Origin: Bacillota bacterium
GTDB lineage: Bacteria; Bacillota; Clostridia; Lachnospirales; Lachnospiraceae
DNA: 64,000 nt
Direction of reading: 5' to 3'
Assembly: GCA_023442465.1 (NCBI GenBank)
Contig: JAEZZQ010000001.1
Coordinates: 124,001-188,000 of the forward strand
Positions 44,887-53,792 of this stretch are shown here, piece after piece. The notes under the pieces were generated by a model. It made no database searches, was not told the origin of the DNA, and was given only the letters and a program-made list of their open reading frames with translations. The position numbers and the translations under genes are program-made. The stretch's first letter is position 1, and each line of letters starts with the position of its first letter.

Positions 44887-45939
44887 ATGAAAAAGATAAT
44901 AGCGGTTGTTTTTTTGGTACTTTTGATTGGAATACTTATTGCAATGGGTTCGATTCATATAAGATCCCAGGAAAAAAATAAGGTGGAAAGGATTAAGATA
45001 GGTGTCAGTGTATATAACCAATATGATACCTTTATTGCCAGTCTGATGGAACAGTTGAAAAGCTGTGCCGTACAAAAGGAAAATGAAACCGGTATTGAAA
45101 TAATCGTGGATATCGTGAACGCGGCCGGAAGTCAGCTGGAGCAGAATGATCAGGTGGAGAAGTTTGTAAATAACGGGTATGATGTTGTTTGTGTCAACCT
45201 TGTGGACCGGACGGACCCTACCTTGATTATCGACAAGGCTGAAAGCGCGGGAATTCCCATTATTTTTTTTAACAGAGAGCTTGTTCCGGAGGATTTAAAA
45301 AGATATGATAAAGCCTATTATGTCGGGGCAGTAACGATAGAACCCGGAATTATGCAGGGGGAGATGATTGTTGATCTACTAAAGGAGAAGAAGGAAAGTG
45401 TTGATAAAAATGCGGATAATAAAATCCAGTATATCATGCTGGAAGGCGAGGCCGGTCATCAGGATGCCATTATACGGACGGAATATGCAGTTAATACAAT
45501 TGTAGAGAACGGAATACAGGTAGAAAAGCTGGATTATGCTTTGGCAAACTGGAACAGAGATCAGGGTAAAAGTAAGATGGATAAACTGATTGAAGAATTT
45601 GGCAATGAAATAGAAGTGATTATTTCAAATAATGATGATATGGCATTAGGGGCAATCGATGCCTATATCGACAGGAACAAGTTGGAAAATATACCGATCA
45701 TAGTGGGGATTGATGGGACGCTGACAGGTCTGACGGCTGTAAAAGAAGGCTACATGTACGGAACGGCATATAATGATGATATCGGTCAGGGAAGAAGCCT
45801 TTTGGAGCTGTCTTATGCTTTGAAAACAGGTCAAAGTCTTCCGGCGGATATTGTGATGACGGAAGAAAAATATATACGGTATTCATATAAAAAAGTGACG
45901 AAAGAAAATGTAGATGAATTTATAAGCATCCATCAGTGA
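44887..45939 (+). CDS. Second membrane-anchored MglB-like binding protein
   Basis: A 350-residue protein with an N-terminal membrane segment (IIAVVFLVLLIGILIAMGS) and no lipobox cysteine. The rest closely follows MglB: GVSVYNQYDTFIASL, QNDQVEKFVNNGYDVVCVNL, IIFFNRELV, ISNNDDMALGAIDAYI and GIDGTLTGLTAVKEG. Similarity to the mglB product in binding-site stretches suggests the same sugar. It closes the regulator-kinase-binding-protein run and is likely part of the sensing complex. RBS is weak (TATAGAG). Confidence 0.85.
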   Translation: MKKIIAVVFLVLLIGILIAMGSIHIRSQEKNKVERIKIGVSVYNQYDTFIASLMEQLKSCAVQKENETGIEIIVDIVNAAGSQLEQNDQVEKFVNNGYDVVCVNLVDRTDPTLIIDKAESAGIPIIFFNRELVPEDLKRYDKAYYVGAVTIEPGIMQGEMIVDLLKEKKESVDKNADNKIQYIMLEGEAGHQDAIIRTEYAVNTIVENGIQVEKLDYALANWNRDQGKSKMDKLIEEFGNEIEVIISNNDDMALGAIDAYIDRNKLENIPIIVGIDGTLTGLTAVKEGYMYGTAYNDDIGQGRSLLELSYALKTGQSLPADIVMTEEKYIRYSYKKVTKENVDEFISIHQ

Positions 45940-46012
45940 TGTAAGCGTTACATTTTAAAATACATGGCAGTATTCGGAGTTTTGAAAGACGGCTAAACCG
46001 ATCAATACGGAG

Positions 46013-46129
46013 ATGATTTTTGCCGCAGCGGATGTTTTCGGACAAATATCTACGGTCAGGGCAGATGCGTACTTTATCCTGAAGGATTTCGAATCTTATG
46101 CGGAAGCGCAGAAAAAGCAACATCTCTAA
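46013..46129 (+). pseudogene. Relic of a second glycogen phosphorylase gene
   Basis: A 38-codon stretch reads MIFAAADVFGQIST then ADAYFILKDFESYAEAQKK. These are two separate pieces of the GlgP at 32404 (its IIFAASDVSEQIST near residue 640 and ADTYFILKDFESYAEAQKK near residue 757) fused by an internal deletion of over 100 codons. The DNA is clearly related but diverged. No start signal or promoter. It lies in the 45940-46386 gap, which otherwise holds one terminator. Confidence 0.8.
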
Positions 46130-46160
46130 AATTATAAACGACACACACTTAATATTAAGC

Positions 46161-46212
46161 AACATTTCACATATTTCATTGTCTGAATATGTGAAATGTT
46201 GTTTGTTTTTTT
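46161..46212 (+). terminator. Strong terminator
   Basis: A perfect 15-bp stem AACATTTCACATATT / AATATGTGAAATGTT with a 10-nt loop, then GTTTGTTTTTTT. It probably ends the mgl/sensor transcription unit. Confidence 0.88.
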
Positions 46213-46386
46213 ATATTATTTTTTGTTAAAGCAATATATATAAACTAGTGAGCAACATAACGATTGTATTAGAACTCAAAAATAAAGATAATAAGAGCAT
46301 AGCAACTATAATCTCATATTCGCTCTGCAATAAAGCTATTGAGAGAAAATAGGGATGAAAAATATAAAGAAAAGGAGAAGTCCAGG

Positions 46387-47322
46387 ATGAAGAAACCAGT
46401 ATTAGTAGTGCTTGCGGCAGGGATGGGAAGCCGTTATGGAGGATTGAAACAGATTGACCCCGTGGGCCCTGACGGTGAACTTATCATAGACTATTCTATC
46501 TACGACGCAATGCGCGCCGGTTTTGAAAAGGTGGTCTTTATTATCAAGCATGAGATGGAGGAGGACTTCAAGGAAATTATCGGCAACCGCATGGAGCAAA
46601 ATATGGAAGTAGCTTATGCATTCCAGGAAATAGAAAATACTCCCAAGGGATATGCCCCGGCAAAAGAACGGGTAAAACCATGGGGGACCGCTCATGCCCT
46701 CATGTCTATAAAAGGGATTGTGGACGGACCTTTTTGCGTTATCAATGCGGATGATTACTATGGTCCTAATGCCTACAAAACCATCTATGAGTTTTTGACA
46801 ACGAAACAGCCGGAGAACGGCAAAGACCATTTTTGCATGGTGGGATATCTGATAGAAAACACGGTAACGGATAAAGGAAGCGTAGCGCGCGGAATATGTA
46901 CGGAGAATAAGAACGGATATCTTGTCAATATTGTAGAGCGTACCAGGATTGAAAGAACGGATAGAGGTGCCCGTTTTACCGAGGATGGAGGCGTTGTGTG
47001 GCATGACCTGCCGAGAGGCACGTTGGTGTCGATGAACTTCTGGGGACTCGGCGGAACTTTCCTGCATGAGACAGAGGCCGGATTCTCTGCCTTTTTGGAA
47101 CAAAACCTGCCGATTGATCCACTAAAGTGCGAATATTTACTTCCTACCGTCATTGATACTATGATTCAGAATGGAAAAGCCGATGTGAAGATTTTATCCA
47201 GCAAAGACCGATGGTACGGTGTAACTTATAGAGAAGATAAAGATGGTGTTATGAAGGCCATCGCCGGAATGCATGCGGACGGCTTGTATCCTACGCCTTT
47301 ATGGGGCAGCATAAAGCGTTAG
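46387..47322 (+). CDS. Sugar-1-phosphate nucleotidyltransferase
   Basis: A 311-residue GT-A-fold enzyme: LAAGMGSRYGGLKQIDPVGP near the N-terminus (nucleotide loop), VINADDYYG (metal-binding Asp pair) and VARGICTENKNGYLVNIVERT. The family transfers NMP to a sugar phosphate. Given the N-acetylhexosamine kinase-like gene at 48961, a HexNAc-1-phosphate uridylyl- or other nucleotidyltransferase role is likely but inferred. Start is ATG 46387 with AAGGAG 11-12 nt upstream; the open frame continues to 46339 without a site. Confidence 0.85.
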   Translation: MKKPVLVVLAAGMGSRYGGLKQIDPVGPDGELIIDYSIYDAMRAGFEKVVFIIKHEMEEDFKEIIGNRMEQNMEVAYAFQEIENTPKGYAPAKERVKPWGTAHALMSIKGIVDGPFCVINADDYYGPNAYKTIYEFLTTKQPENGKDHFCMVGYLIENTVTDKGSVARGICTENKNGYLVNIVERTRIERTDRGARFTEDGGVVWHDLPRGTLVSMNFWGLGGTFLHETEAGFSAFLEQNLPIDPLKCEYLLPTVIDTMIQNGKADVKILSSKDRWYGVTYREDKDGVMKAIAGMHADGLYPTPLWGSIKR

Positions 47323-47446
47323 GGGGCATTTCCTGACAGGATAAGAGCATTTTATACAAGATATGTAGGGTGATTAGTGGTATAATTTAAAATATAGTTT
47401 CAAACAATTATCTATGGGGGATAAAAGAAGAGAAGGGAGTGGTTTC

Positions 47447-48913
47447 ATGTTAAAAAACAGAAATATTTTAGAGAAGCCTGAGGAGGAAGAATTAAAGACG
47501 AGGCTGGAGGCGGCGAGAGAGAGGCTGGCTGTGCAGCAAATGCAGATAAAGGAACATAAGCTTCCCGTATTCGTATTGGTAGAGGGCTTTGGCACTGCCG
47601 GAAAGGGAAGTGCTGTCGGGCAGATTATCCGTAATATCGACCCGCGCTTTTTTAAAGTGGTATCGATGGATACACCTACCGAAGAAGAACTCAGGAAGCC
47701 TTTTTTATACCGCTATTTTTCCAAGATTCCCGAAGCGGGTAAATTCATGTTCTTGGAATCCGGCTGGATGGATGAAGTGACGAAAGTATGCCTGCAGGAG
47801 AAAATGGATGAAAAAACCTATGAGATGCGAATCGGCAGCATCAGGCGTTTTGAAAGACAGCTTACGGATAACGGGTATCTCGTTATAAAGTTTTTCCTGC
47901 AAATTAGTGAAAAGGAACAGAAAAAAAGGATAGACGATCTTCTGTCTTCCATCGATACGAGCTGGCGTGTGAGCAGTAACGATCAATGGCAGAACAAGCA
48001 TTACGGGCAATGCGTGGAAATTTTTGACCGCTATCTGGAAGAGACCAACTCTCCCTCCGCTCCGTGGTATGTGATAGATGCGAAATCAAAGAAATGGGCA
48101 GAGCTTCAGATGTTGGAGACGTTGACGGAGGGAATTGATATTGCCCTGCAGAACCGGGCACTTGCGGTACCCCTTTTGCAGAATGTATTTCCTCTCGTAA
48201 AAATGCCGAGACTTGCGGAGATTCCGCTAGATGAGGCAATTGAGGAAGCAGAATATAAGGAAGAGCTTAAAGGCTATCAAGAACATCTCCGGGAATTGCA
48301 TAACCGCTTGTACAGAAAACGCGTGCCGGTAATCATCGTTTATGAAGGCTGGGATGCAGCGGGAAAAGGGGGTAATATCAGACGTATTACAGAAGCCCTC
48401 GATCCAAGAGGATTTGAAGTGCATCCGATTGCCAGTCCGGAACCCCATGAAAAAGCGAGACATTATTTATGGCGTTTCTGGACGAGGCTTCCGAAGACGG
48501 GGCATATCGCTATATATGACAGGAGCTGGTACGGCAGAGTTATGGTAGAACGTCTGGAAGGCTTTTGCAGTGAGAACGACTGGAAGCGCGCATATAATGA
48601 AATCAATGAGTTTGAGAAGGAATTGTCCGATTGGGGTGCGGTCATCATTAAATTCTGGGTACAGATAGATAAAGACACTCAGCTCGAACGCTTTGAAATC
48701 AGACAGAATACTCCTGAAAAACAATGGAAAATTACGGAGGAAGACTGGAGAAACAGAGAAAAGTGGGATGCCTATGAGATGGCTGTGAATGAAATGATCC
48801 AGAAAACGAGTACAACCTATGCTCCATGGCATATTCTGGAATCCGTCGATAAGAAATATGCACGTATAAAAGCGCTGCAGATTATAGTTGAAGAGCTGGA
48901 AAAAATAATTTAG
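47447..48913 (+). CDS. pap: Two-domain PPK2-family polyphosphate kinase (Pap-like)
   Basis: A 488-residue protein made of two homologous PPK2 domains. The N-terminal one has VEGFGTAGKGSAVGQI and the C-terminal one VYEGWDAAGKGGNIRRI with YDRSWYGRVMVERLEG. The tandem form matches polyphosphate:AMP phosphotransferase (Pap), which makes ADP from AMP and polyphosphate. The N-terminal copy is degenerate in the lid motif (LESGWMDEVTK replacing DRSWY), as expected since usually only one domain is active. Start ATG 47447 has GGGAG upstream. It sits between two amino-sugar genes. Confidence 0.9.
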   Translation: MLKNRNILEKPEEEELKTRLEAARERLAVQQMQIKEHKLPVFVLVEGFGTAGKGSAVGQIIRNIDPRFFKVVSMDTPTEEELRKPFLYRYFSKIPEAGKFMFLESGWMDEVTKVCLQEKMDEKTYEMRIGSIRRFERQLTDNGYLVIKFFLQISEKEQKKRIDDLLSSIDTSWRVSSNDQWQNKHYGQCVEIFDRYLEETNSPSAPWYVIDAKSKKWAELQMLETLTEGIDIALQNRALAVPLLQNVFPLVKMPRLAEIPLDEAIEEAEYKEELKGYQEHLRELHNRLYRKRVPVIIVYEGWDAAGKGGNIRRITEALDPRGFEVHPIASPEPHEKARHYLWRFWTRLPKTGHIAIYDRSWYGRVMVERLEGFCSENDWKRAYNEINEFEKELSDWGAVIIKFWVQIDKDTQLERFEIRQNTPEKQWKITEEDWRNREKWDAYEMAVNEMIQKTSTTYAPWHILESVDKKYARIKALQIIVEELEKII

Positions 48914-48960
48914 CGGATATTCATGACGATCTTGGGCATTAAAAAAAGGAGAAAATACAA

Positions 48961-50073
48961 ATGGGATTAAGCATAGAAGAAGTTAAGAACGGGGTTGCGG
49001 CGGGATTCCGGCTTCCGGGAGAAGTTATCCAGCTGCAGCCTTATGGAAACGGTCATATCAATGATACATTTTGTTTGACCTGCGCACTCGGGGAGGGCGG
49101 AACCAAGCGGTATATTTTACAGAGAATGAATGACGATATTTTTAACAGTCCGAAAGAGCTTATGGAAAACGTGGTAAATGTAACCTCCTTTTTGCGAAAG
49201 AAAATCATTGCTGCAGGAGGGGACCCGGATAGAGAAACATTGAATGTGGTTCCTGCGGCAGACGGGGGAAATTATCTGGAGTATAAAGGTGACTTCTTCC
49301 GTATGTATATTTTTATTGAAGGTGCGACCTGCTTTGAGCAGGTAAAACAGCCGGAAGATTTCTATAACAGTGCGGTATCTTTTGGAAACTTCCAAAAACT
49401 GCTGGCAGATTATCCGGCGGATACCTTACATGAAACGATCGTTAATTTTCATAATACGGTAAGCCGTTTCCGGGATTTTAAAAAGGCTGTGGAAGAAGAT
49501 GTATGCGGACGCGCGCAGAACGTGCGGGAAGAAATACAATTTGTTCTCGGCAGAGAACATGACACACATGTCATATGCGATGCGCTGATACAGAAAAAGA
49601 TACCTCTGCGCGTGACGCATAATGATACGAAGCTAAATAATATTATGATAGACAACGAGACCGGAAAAGGCATTTGCGTTATTGATCTGGATACGGTAAT
49701 GCCTGGTTCGGCGCTTTATGATTATGGCGATTCTATCCGCTTCGGTGCAAATACCGGAGCGGAAGATGAGAGAAATCTGGCTTTGATCTCTTTAGATTTG
49801 GAATTGTTTGATATTTATACAAAAGGGTATCTGGAAGGATGCGGAGGCAGCCTGACGAAGGAAGAGATAGAACTGCTTCCCATGGGAGCCAAGCTGATGA
49901 CTTTTGAATGTGGTATGCGCTTTCTGGCAGATTATCTGAAAGGAGATGTGTATTTTAAAATTCACAAACCCGAACATAATCTGGACAGATGCCGCACGCA
50001 GTTCCGGCTTGTAGCAGATATGGAGTCGAAATGGGAGCAGATGAACGCTATTGTAAGAAAATACAGTAAATAA
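48961..50073 (+). CDS. nahK: N-acetylhexosamine 1-kinase-like phosphotransferase
   Basis: A 370-residue APH-fold kinase. PYGNGHINDTFCL is the nucleotide-binding start, VTHNDTKLNNIMID (Asp about 221) the catalytic loop, and VIDLDTVMPGSALYDYGDSIR the metal-binding Asp region. This pattern fits the NahK/LnpB enzymes that convert GlcNAc or GalNAc to the 1-phosphate after GH112 phosphorolysis. The GH112 gene 5 kb downstream supports this. AAAGGAG precedes the ATG. Other APH-type sugar kinases cannot be ruled out. Confidence 0.85.
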   Translation: MGLSIEEVKNGVAAGFRLPGEVIQLQPYGNGHINDTFCLTCALGEGGTKRYILQRMNDDIFNSPKELMENVVNVTSFLRKKIIAAGGDPDRETLNVVPAADGGNYLEYKGDFFRMYIFIEGATCFEQVKQPEDFYNSAVSFGNFQKLLADYPADTLHETIVNFHNTVSRFRDFKKAVEEDVCGRAQNVREEIQFVLGREHDTHVICDALIQKKIPLRVTHNDTKLNNIMIDNETGKGICVIDLDTVMPGSALYDYGDSIRFGANTGAEDERNLALISLDLELFDIYTKGYLEGCGGSLTKEEIELLPMGAKLMTFECGMRFLADYLKGDVYFKIHKPEHNLDRCRTQFRLVADMESKWEQMNAIVRKYSK

Positions 50074-50085
50074 AGGATCGTCTAT

Positions 50086-50117
50086 AAAAACGCCGGTGAT
50101 TTGCAGTCGGCGTTTTT
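50086..50117. terminator. Bidirectional terminator between nahK and araC
   Basis: A perfect 10-bp stem AAAAACGCCG / CGGCGTTTTT with a 12-nt loop; the A and T arms give T-runs in both directions for the convergent genes. Confidence 0.88.
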
Positions 50118-50976
50118 ATGTTTCGGCCTTTTTAATACCGGGGGCATGCATTTTGCGGTATTGCTGGGGAGTCATTCCAACAGTCTTTTTAAAAGTCTGT
50201 GAAAAATAAGACTGGGAGGAAAAACCGGTGCCGGAAGCCACCTGTGCAATGGAATGGTTGGTATTTATAAGAAGCTCCATACTTGCCTTCAGCCGCTTAT
50301 CGGTAAGGTAACTGATGGGGGATTGCCCCAGACAGTTTGCAAAGGAATGAGCAAGGTAATATTTATTAATATGGGTAACTTCCGCAAGTGAGTCCAGCGT
50401 AATATTTTTTGTATAGTTGATATCGATATAGCGTTTTGCGAGCGCACATTCTTTCGATATTTTAAATGTGGAATCGGAGATGATGGATAGATGCTGCTCC
50501 CTTGATATATAAATGAGGAGAACCTGTAGAATACTTTGGCAAACGACATCGAATCCGGATTTCTTTTCACGGAATTCTTTTAACATAAGCTGGGCGAAAT
50601 CAACCAGATGGTTCTTGGAGGAGGTATAGCTGTAATAGCTGTAATTTTTCCGGCCTTCCTCTTTCATGTGTTCGAAAGAAAAAGCAAGTCCATCCACGCC
50701 GAATACAATATATTCCATCGGATCATTTGTCATAGTCTTTTCCGTATGTTCGATATGAGGATTAATAATGACAAGATCGTTTGGCTTTACAGGAACGAGC
50801 TCATTTTCGATTAAAAAGACGCCTCTTCCGCTGATAACATAAAAAAGTTCGGTAAAATGATGTGTGTGCGGAAGACTCTGCCAATCTCCTTCATATTTGG
50901 AAATGGAGATGTAACGGAGGGTGAAATTGACTTTTGATAATTCTTTTTTTTCCAACTGGATACTTTCATTACTCAT
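50116..50976 (-). CDS. AraC-family regulator with cupin sensor domain
   Basis: A 286-residue regulator from ATG 50976: an N-terminal cupin-like sugar-sensing domain (PHTHHFTELFYVISGRGVF) and a C-terminal double HTH (about 185-285; LDSLAEVTHINKYYLAHSF and IAQVASGTGFSSQSYFSQTF). The open frame runs to 51201 but that part is AT-rich and unlike the family; AAAGG lies before 50976. Divergent from the sugar ABC/GH112 operon, which it probably activates. Confidence 0.88.
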   Translation of the reverse strand: MSNESIQLEKKELSKVNFTLRYISISKYEGDWQSLPHTHHFTELFYVISGRGVFLIENELVPVKPNDLVIINPHIEHTEKTMTNDPMEYIVFGVDGLAFSFEHMKEEGRKNYSYYSYTSSKNHLVDFAQLMLKEFREKKSGFDVVCQSILQVLLIYISREQHLSIISDSTFKISKECALAKRYIDINYTKNITLDSLAEVTHINKYYLAHSFANCLGQSPISYLTDKRLKASMELLINTNHSIAQVASGTGFSSQSYFSQTFKKTVGMTPQQYRKMHAPGIKKAET

Positions 50977-51270
50977 TGCAAGATACCTTTCCTGAATATG
51001 GATTGTAATATTTGTATTTGGGATACTATAAAGGTTACGGTTTGTGCTATAATGCTTCATCTTGATAATAATATATTTTAGTATTTTCATATTTTTTTTA
51101 TAAAATAAAAATAAAATAGACAATAATATAATAAAGGAATTGTTTATAATATCCAATTTGATATATTTTATATTTACTAATTTTATGCAATTATACATCA
51201 TTGATGGAGGAAAATAAAGTTTTTTATTATGAATATAGCAAGTAAGATAAAAAATACAGCAACATACAAA

Positions 51271-51299
51271 TTGAATGAGGCAAAATAAATAGATATACT
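51271..51299 (+). promoter_or_regulatory. Probable promoter of the GH112/sulfatase operon
   Basis: TTGAAT (51271-51276) and TATACT (51294-51299) with 17-bp spacing, 49 bp before the binding-protein ATG. The divergent gap 50977-51347 is very AT-rich and otherwise shows no gene; AraC operator half-sites are likely here but not identifiable by eye. Confidence 0.5.
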
Positions 51300-51347
51300 A
51301 ATTATACAAGAAAATAATTGGTTGTTATTAACAAAAGGAGGAACTAA

Positions 51348-52754
51348 ATGAAAAAGAGAGTAATATCTGTTTTATTGGCTACAGCAATGGTTGTAGGTAC
51401 ATTGGCAGGCTGCGGAAGCACAGCACCGGCAAAAGAAGAAGCACCGGCAGCAGATGAAACACAAGCGCCTGCTGAAGATGCGCAGGAAACAGAGACTGAG
51501 GAGGCTTCTGCGCAAGCTCTTGAAGGGACCTTGAAAGTGGCGGCATTTGACGGCGGATACGGCACGCAGATGTGGACGGAAGTAACAAATAAGTTTATGG
51601 AAAATAATCCGGGTGTTACCATTGAACTTACGGCAGAAAAAAATCTGGAAGAAGTGATCAGCCCTCTTATGAAGGCAGGCGATTATCCTGACTTCGTATA
51701 TCTGGCGACAGGACGTGAACTGGCACTTCCCGAAACATTATTAAAAGATAATGCGATTATGAATATTACGGACGTATTATCCATGCAGGTACCCGGTGAA
51801 GACGTATCGGTAGGAGATAAGATTATTACCGGTTTTACGGACACGCTGGTAACCAATCCTTATAATGACGGTGAGACATATCTTGCCCCGATGTTCTACA
51901 GCCCTTGCGGACTTTGGTATGATGCCAACCTTTTAGAAACAAAAGGCTGGGAAGTGCCTCAGACATGGGATGAAATGTGGGAACTTGGAGATAAGGCAAA
52001 AGCAGAAGGAATTTCCTTATTTACTTATCCGGTAGCAGGCTACTTTGATGCATTTATATTCGGAATGCTGACAGAAGCCGGAGGAACTGATTTCTATAAC
52101 AGGGCTATGAGCTATGAAGATGGTATATGGGAAACACAGGAAGCAAAAGAAGTGTTCGAAATTGTCGGAAAGCTTGCGGAATATATGGAGCCTACCACAG
52201 TTGGTAATGCAAATAAAGATAACTTTAAGAAGAATCAGCAGTTGGTATTGGATGACAAGGCAATTTTTATGCCCAACGGAAACTGGATTATTGGAGAAAT
52301 GGCGGATGCTCCGAGAGCGGAAGGCTTTAAATGGGGATTCGCACCTCTTCCGGCAATAAAAGCAGGCGGCGAGCAGTGTGCGTTTACTTTCTTTGAACAG
52401 TCATGGATTCCTGCACAGGCAGAAAATCCGGAACTTGCAAAAGCATTCATGGCTTATCTTTATTCCGATGAAGCGGCAGAAATCTTTGCGAAAACAGGCG
52501 GAGCAATTCAGCCGATTAAGGGTGTAAGCAATTTTATTACCGATGAAGATACAAAAACAATATATTCCGTTTATGATACGGGCGCTATCGCTTCCATGGG
52601 CGGATTTGCTGCAACAGAAGCGGTAGAAGGCGTAAGCATGAAAGACACATTGTTCTTTACCATTGACAGTATTGTAACAGGTGATAAGACAGTGGAAGAA
52701 TGGCAGGCAGCAGTTGAGAGCGTAAGTGATCAGTTAAGAGGCGCTTTGAAGTAA
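51348..52754 (+). CDS. Carbohydrate ABC transporter binding lipoprotein
   Basis: A 468-residue lipoprotein: a signal with lipobox LAGCGST (Cys22), an Ala/Glu/Thr-rich linker (about 26-60), then an extracellular solute-binding protein family 1 fold (FMENNPGVTIELTAE; APMFYSPCGLWYD; PQTWDEMWELGDKAKAEG; FEQSWIPAQAENPELAKAFM). The N-acetylglucosamine/oligosaccharide (NgcE-like) group is the best match by eye. Being first in an operon with GH112 phosphorylase suggests galacto-N-biose or lacto-N-biose, possibly sulfated, as ligand. AAAGGAGG before the ATG. Confidence 0.9.
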   Translation: MKKRVISVLLATAMVVGTLAGCGSTAPAKEEAPAADETQAPAEDAQETETEEASAQALEGTLKVAAFDGGYGTQMWTEVTNKFMENNPGVTIELTAEKNLEEVISPLMKAGDYPDFVYLATGRELALPETLLKDNAIMNITDVLSMQVPGEDVSVGDKIITGFTDTLVTNPYNDGETYLAPMFYSPCGLWYDANLLETKGWEVPQTWDEMWELGDKAKAEGISLFTYPVAGYFDAFIFGMLTEAGGTDFYNRAMSYEDGIWETQEAKEVFEIVGKLAEYMEPTTVGNANKDNFKKNQQLVLDDKAIFMPNGNWIIGEMADAPRAEGFKWGFAPLPAIKAGGEQCAFTFFEQSWIPAQAENPELAKAFMAYLYSDEAAEIFAKTGGAIQPIKGVSNFITDEDTKTIYSVYDTGAIASMGGFAATEAVEGVSMKDTLFFTIDSIVTGDKTVEEWQAAVESVSDQLRGALK

Positions 52755-52800
52755 AAACTCGCTTTAAAAAATACACGAGGTGAACTTTCTGACTGAAGCA

Positions 52801-52835
52801 AGCGGTGGGTAATCAAGGCTACCCGCCGCTTTTTG
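52801..52835 (+). terminator. Attenuator-like hairpin after the binding-protein gene
   Basis: An 11-bp stem with one wobble (AGCGGTGGGTA / TACCCGCCGCT) and TTTTT. As at mglB, it probably lets the binding protein be made in excess over the permeases. Confidence 0.75.
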
Positions 52836-52862
52836 AGAGAAGTGTAATTAGGAGGTAGACAG

Positions 52863-53777
52863 ATGGAAAAAAGGAAAGGTAGAAAAAAGAGGAGAGGAGC
52901 ATTTATTTTCTGCTGTGTTGCACCGGCAACAATCCTTATGTTTCTATTTATGATTATGCCGACGTTTAACGTATTTAAAATGTCACTCTATAAATGGGGC
53001 GGATTTTCGGCTGAAAAAACCTTTGTAGGTATTGAGAATTTTAAAAAGCTGGCGGCGGATGAGAAGTTCCTTCGTTCCATGCAGAACTCCATTCTCATTA
53101 TTGTAGTTGTAACCGTTATAACTATGGCGCTGGCAATTATTTTTGCAGCTATTCTATCCAGGCAGAAGCTAAAAGGACAGGGATTTTTCCGGGTTGTATT
53201 TTATATTCCGAATATTCTATCTATAGTTGTAATTTCCGCAATCTTTTCTGCTATTTATGATCAGCGCGACGGTCTTTTAAATACTTTTATTTATTTGTTC
53301 CGTCCAGTAGGAGAAAACGGAGAAGGGCTGATCGCATGGCTCGGTAATCAGAAATTGGTTATATGGGCAATTGTTATCGCATTGATCTGGCAGGCAATCG
53401 GCTACTATATGGTAATGTATATGGCGAGTATGGCAAGCGTCCCGGAAAGTATCTATGAATCTGCGTCTATTGAAGGAGCGGGAGGCATCACGCAGTTTTT
53501 TACGATGACCTTGCCTCTTATATGGAGCAATATAAGAACAACACTTACCTTTTTTATTATCAGTACCATTAATTTAAGCTTTATGCTGGTAAAGGCAATG
53601 ACAGGCGGCGGACCTGACGGAGCCTCCGATGTATTTTTGAATTATATGTACAGCCAGGCTTACACGAATTCTTCTTATGGATACGGTATGGCTATCGGTG
53701 TAGTAGTATTTATTTTCTCATTTGCGCTTTCGGGTATTGTAAATGCAGTAACAAAACGCGAAACGCTGGAATTTTAG
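52863..53777 (+). CDS. Sugar ABC transporter permease, MalF/UgpA type
   Basis: A 304-residue permease with six hydrophobic segments, a long N-terminal positive patch (KRKGRKKRRG), and the ATPase-docking EAA loop ASVPESIYESASIEGAGG. GGAGG lies before the ATG. Pairs with the next permease. No dedicated ATPase gene is in the operon; a shared MsmK-type ATPase from elsewhere would be needed. Confidence 0.93.
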   Translation: MEKRKGRKKRRGAFIFCCVAPATILMFLFMIMPTFNVFKMSLYKWGGFSAEKTFVGIENFKKLAADEKFLRSMQNSILIIVVVTVITMALAIIFAAILSRQKLKGQGFFRVVFYIPNILSIVVISAIFSAIYDQRDGLLNTFIYLFRPVGENGEGLIAWLGNQKLVIWAIVIALIWQAIGYYMVMYMASMASVPESIYESASIEGAGGITQFFTMTLPLIWSNIRTTLTFFIISTINLSFMLVKAMTGGGPDGASDVFLNYMYSQAYTNSSYGYGMAIGVVVFIFSFALSGIVNAVTKRETLEF

Positions 53778-53792
53778 AAAGGAGGCCCTGCA

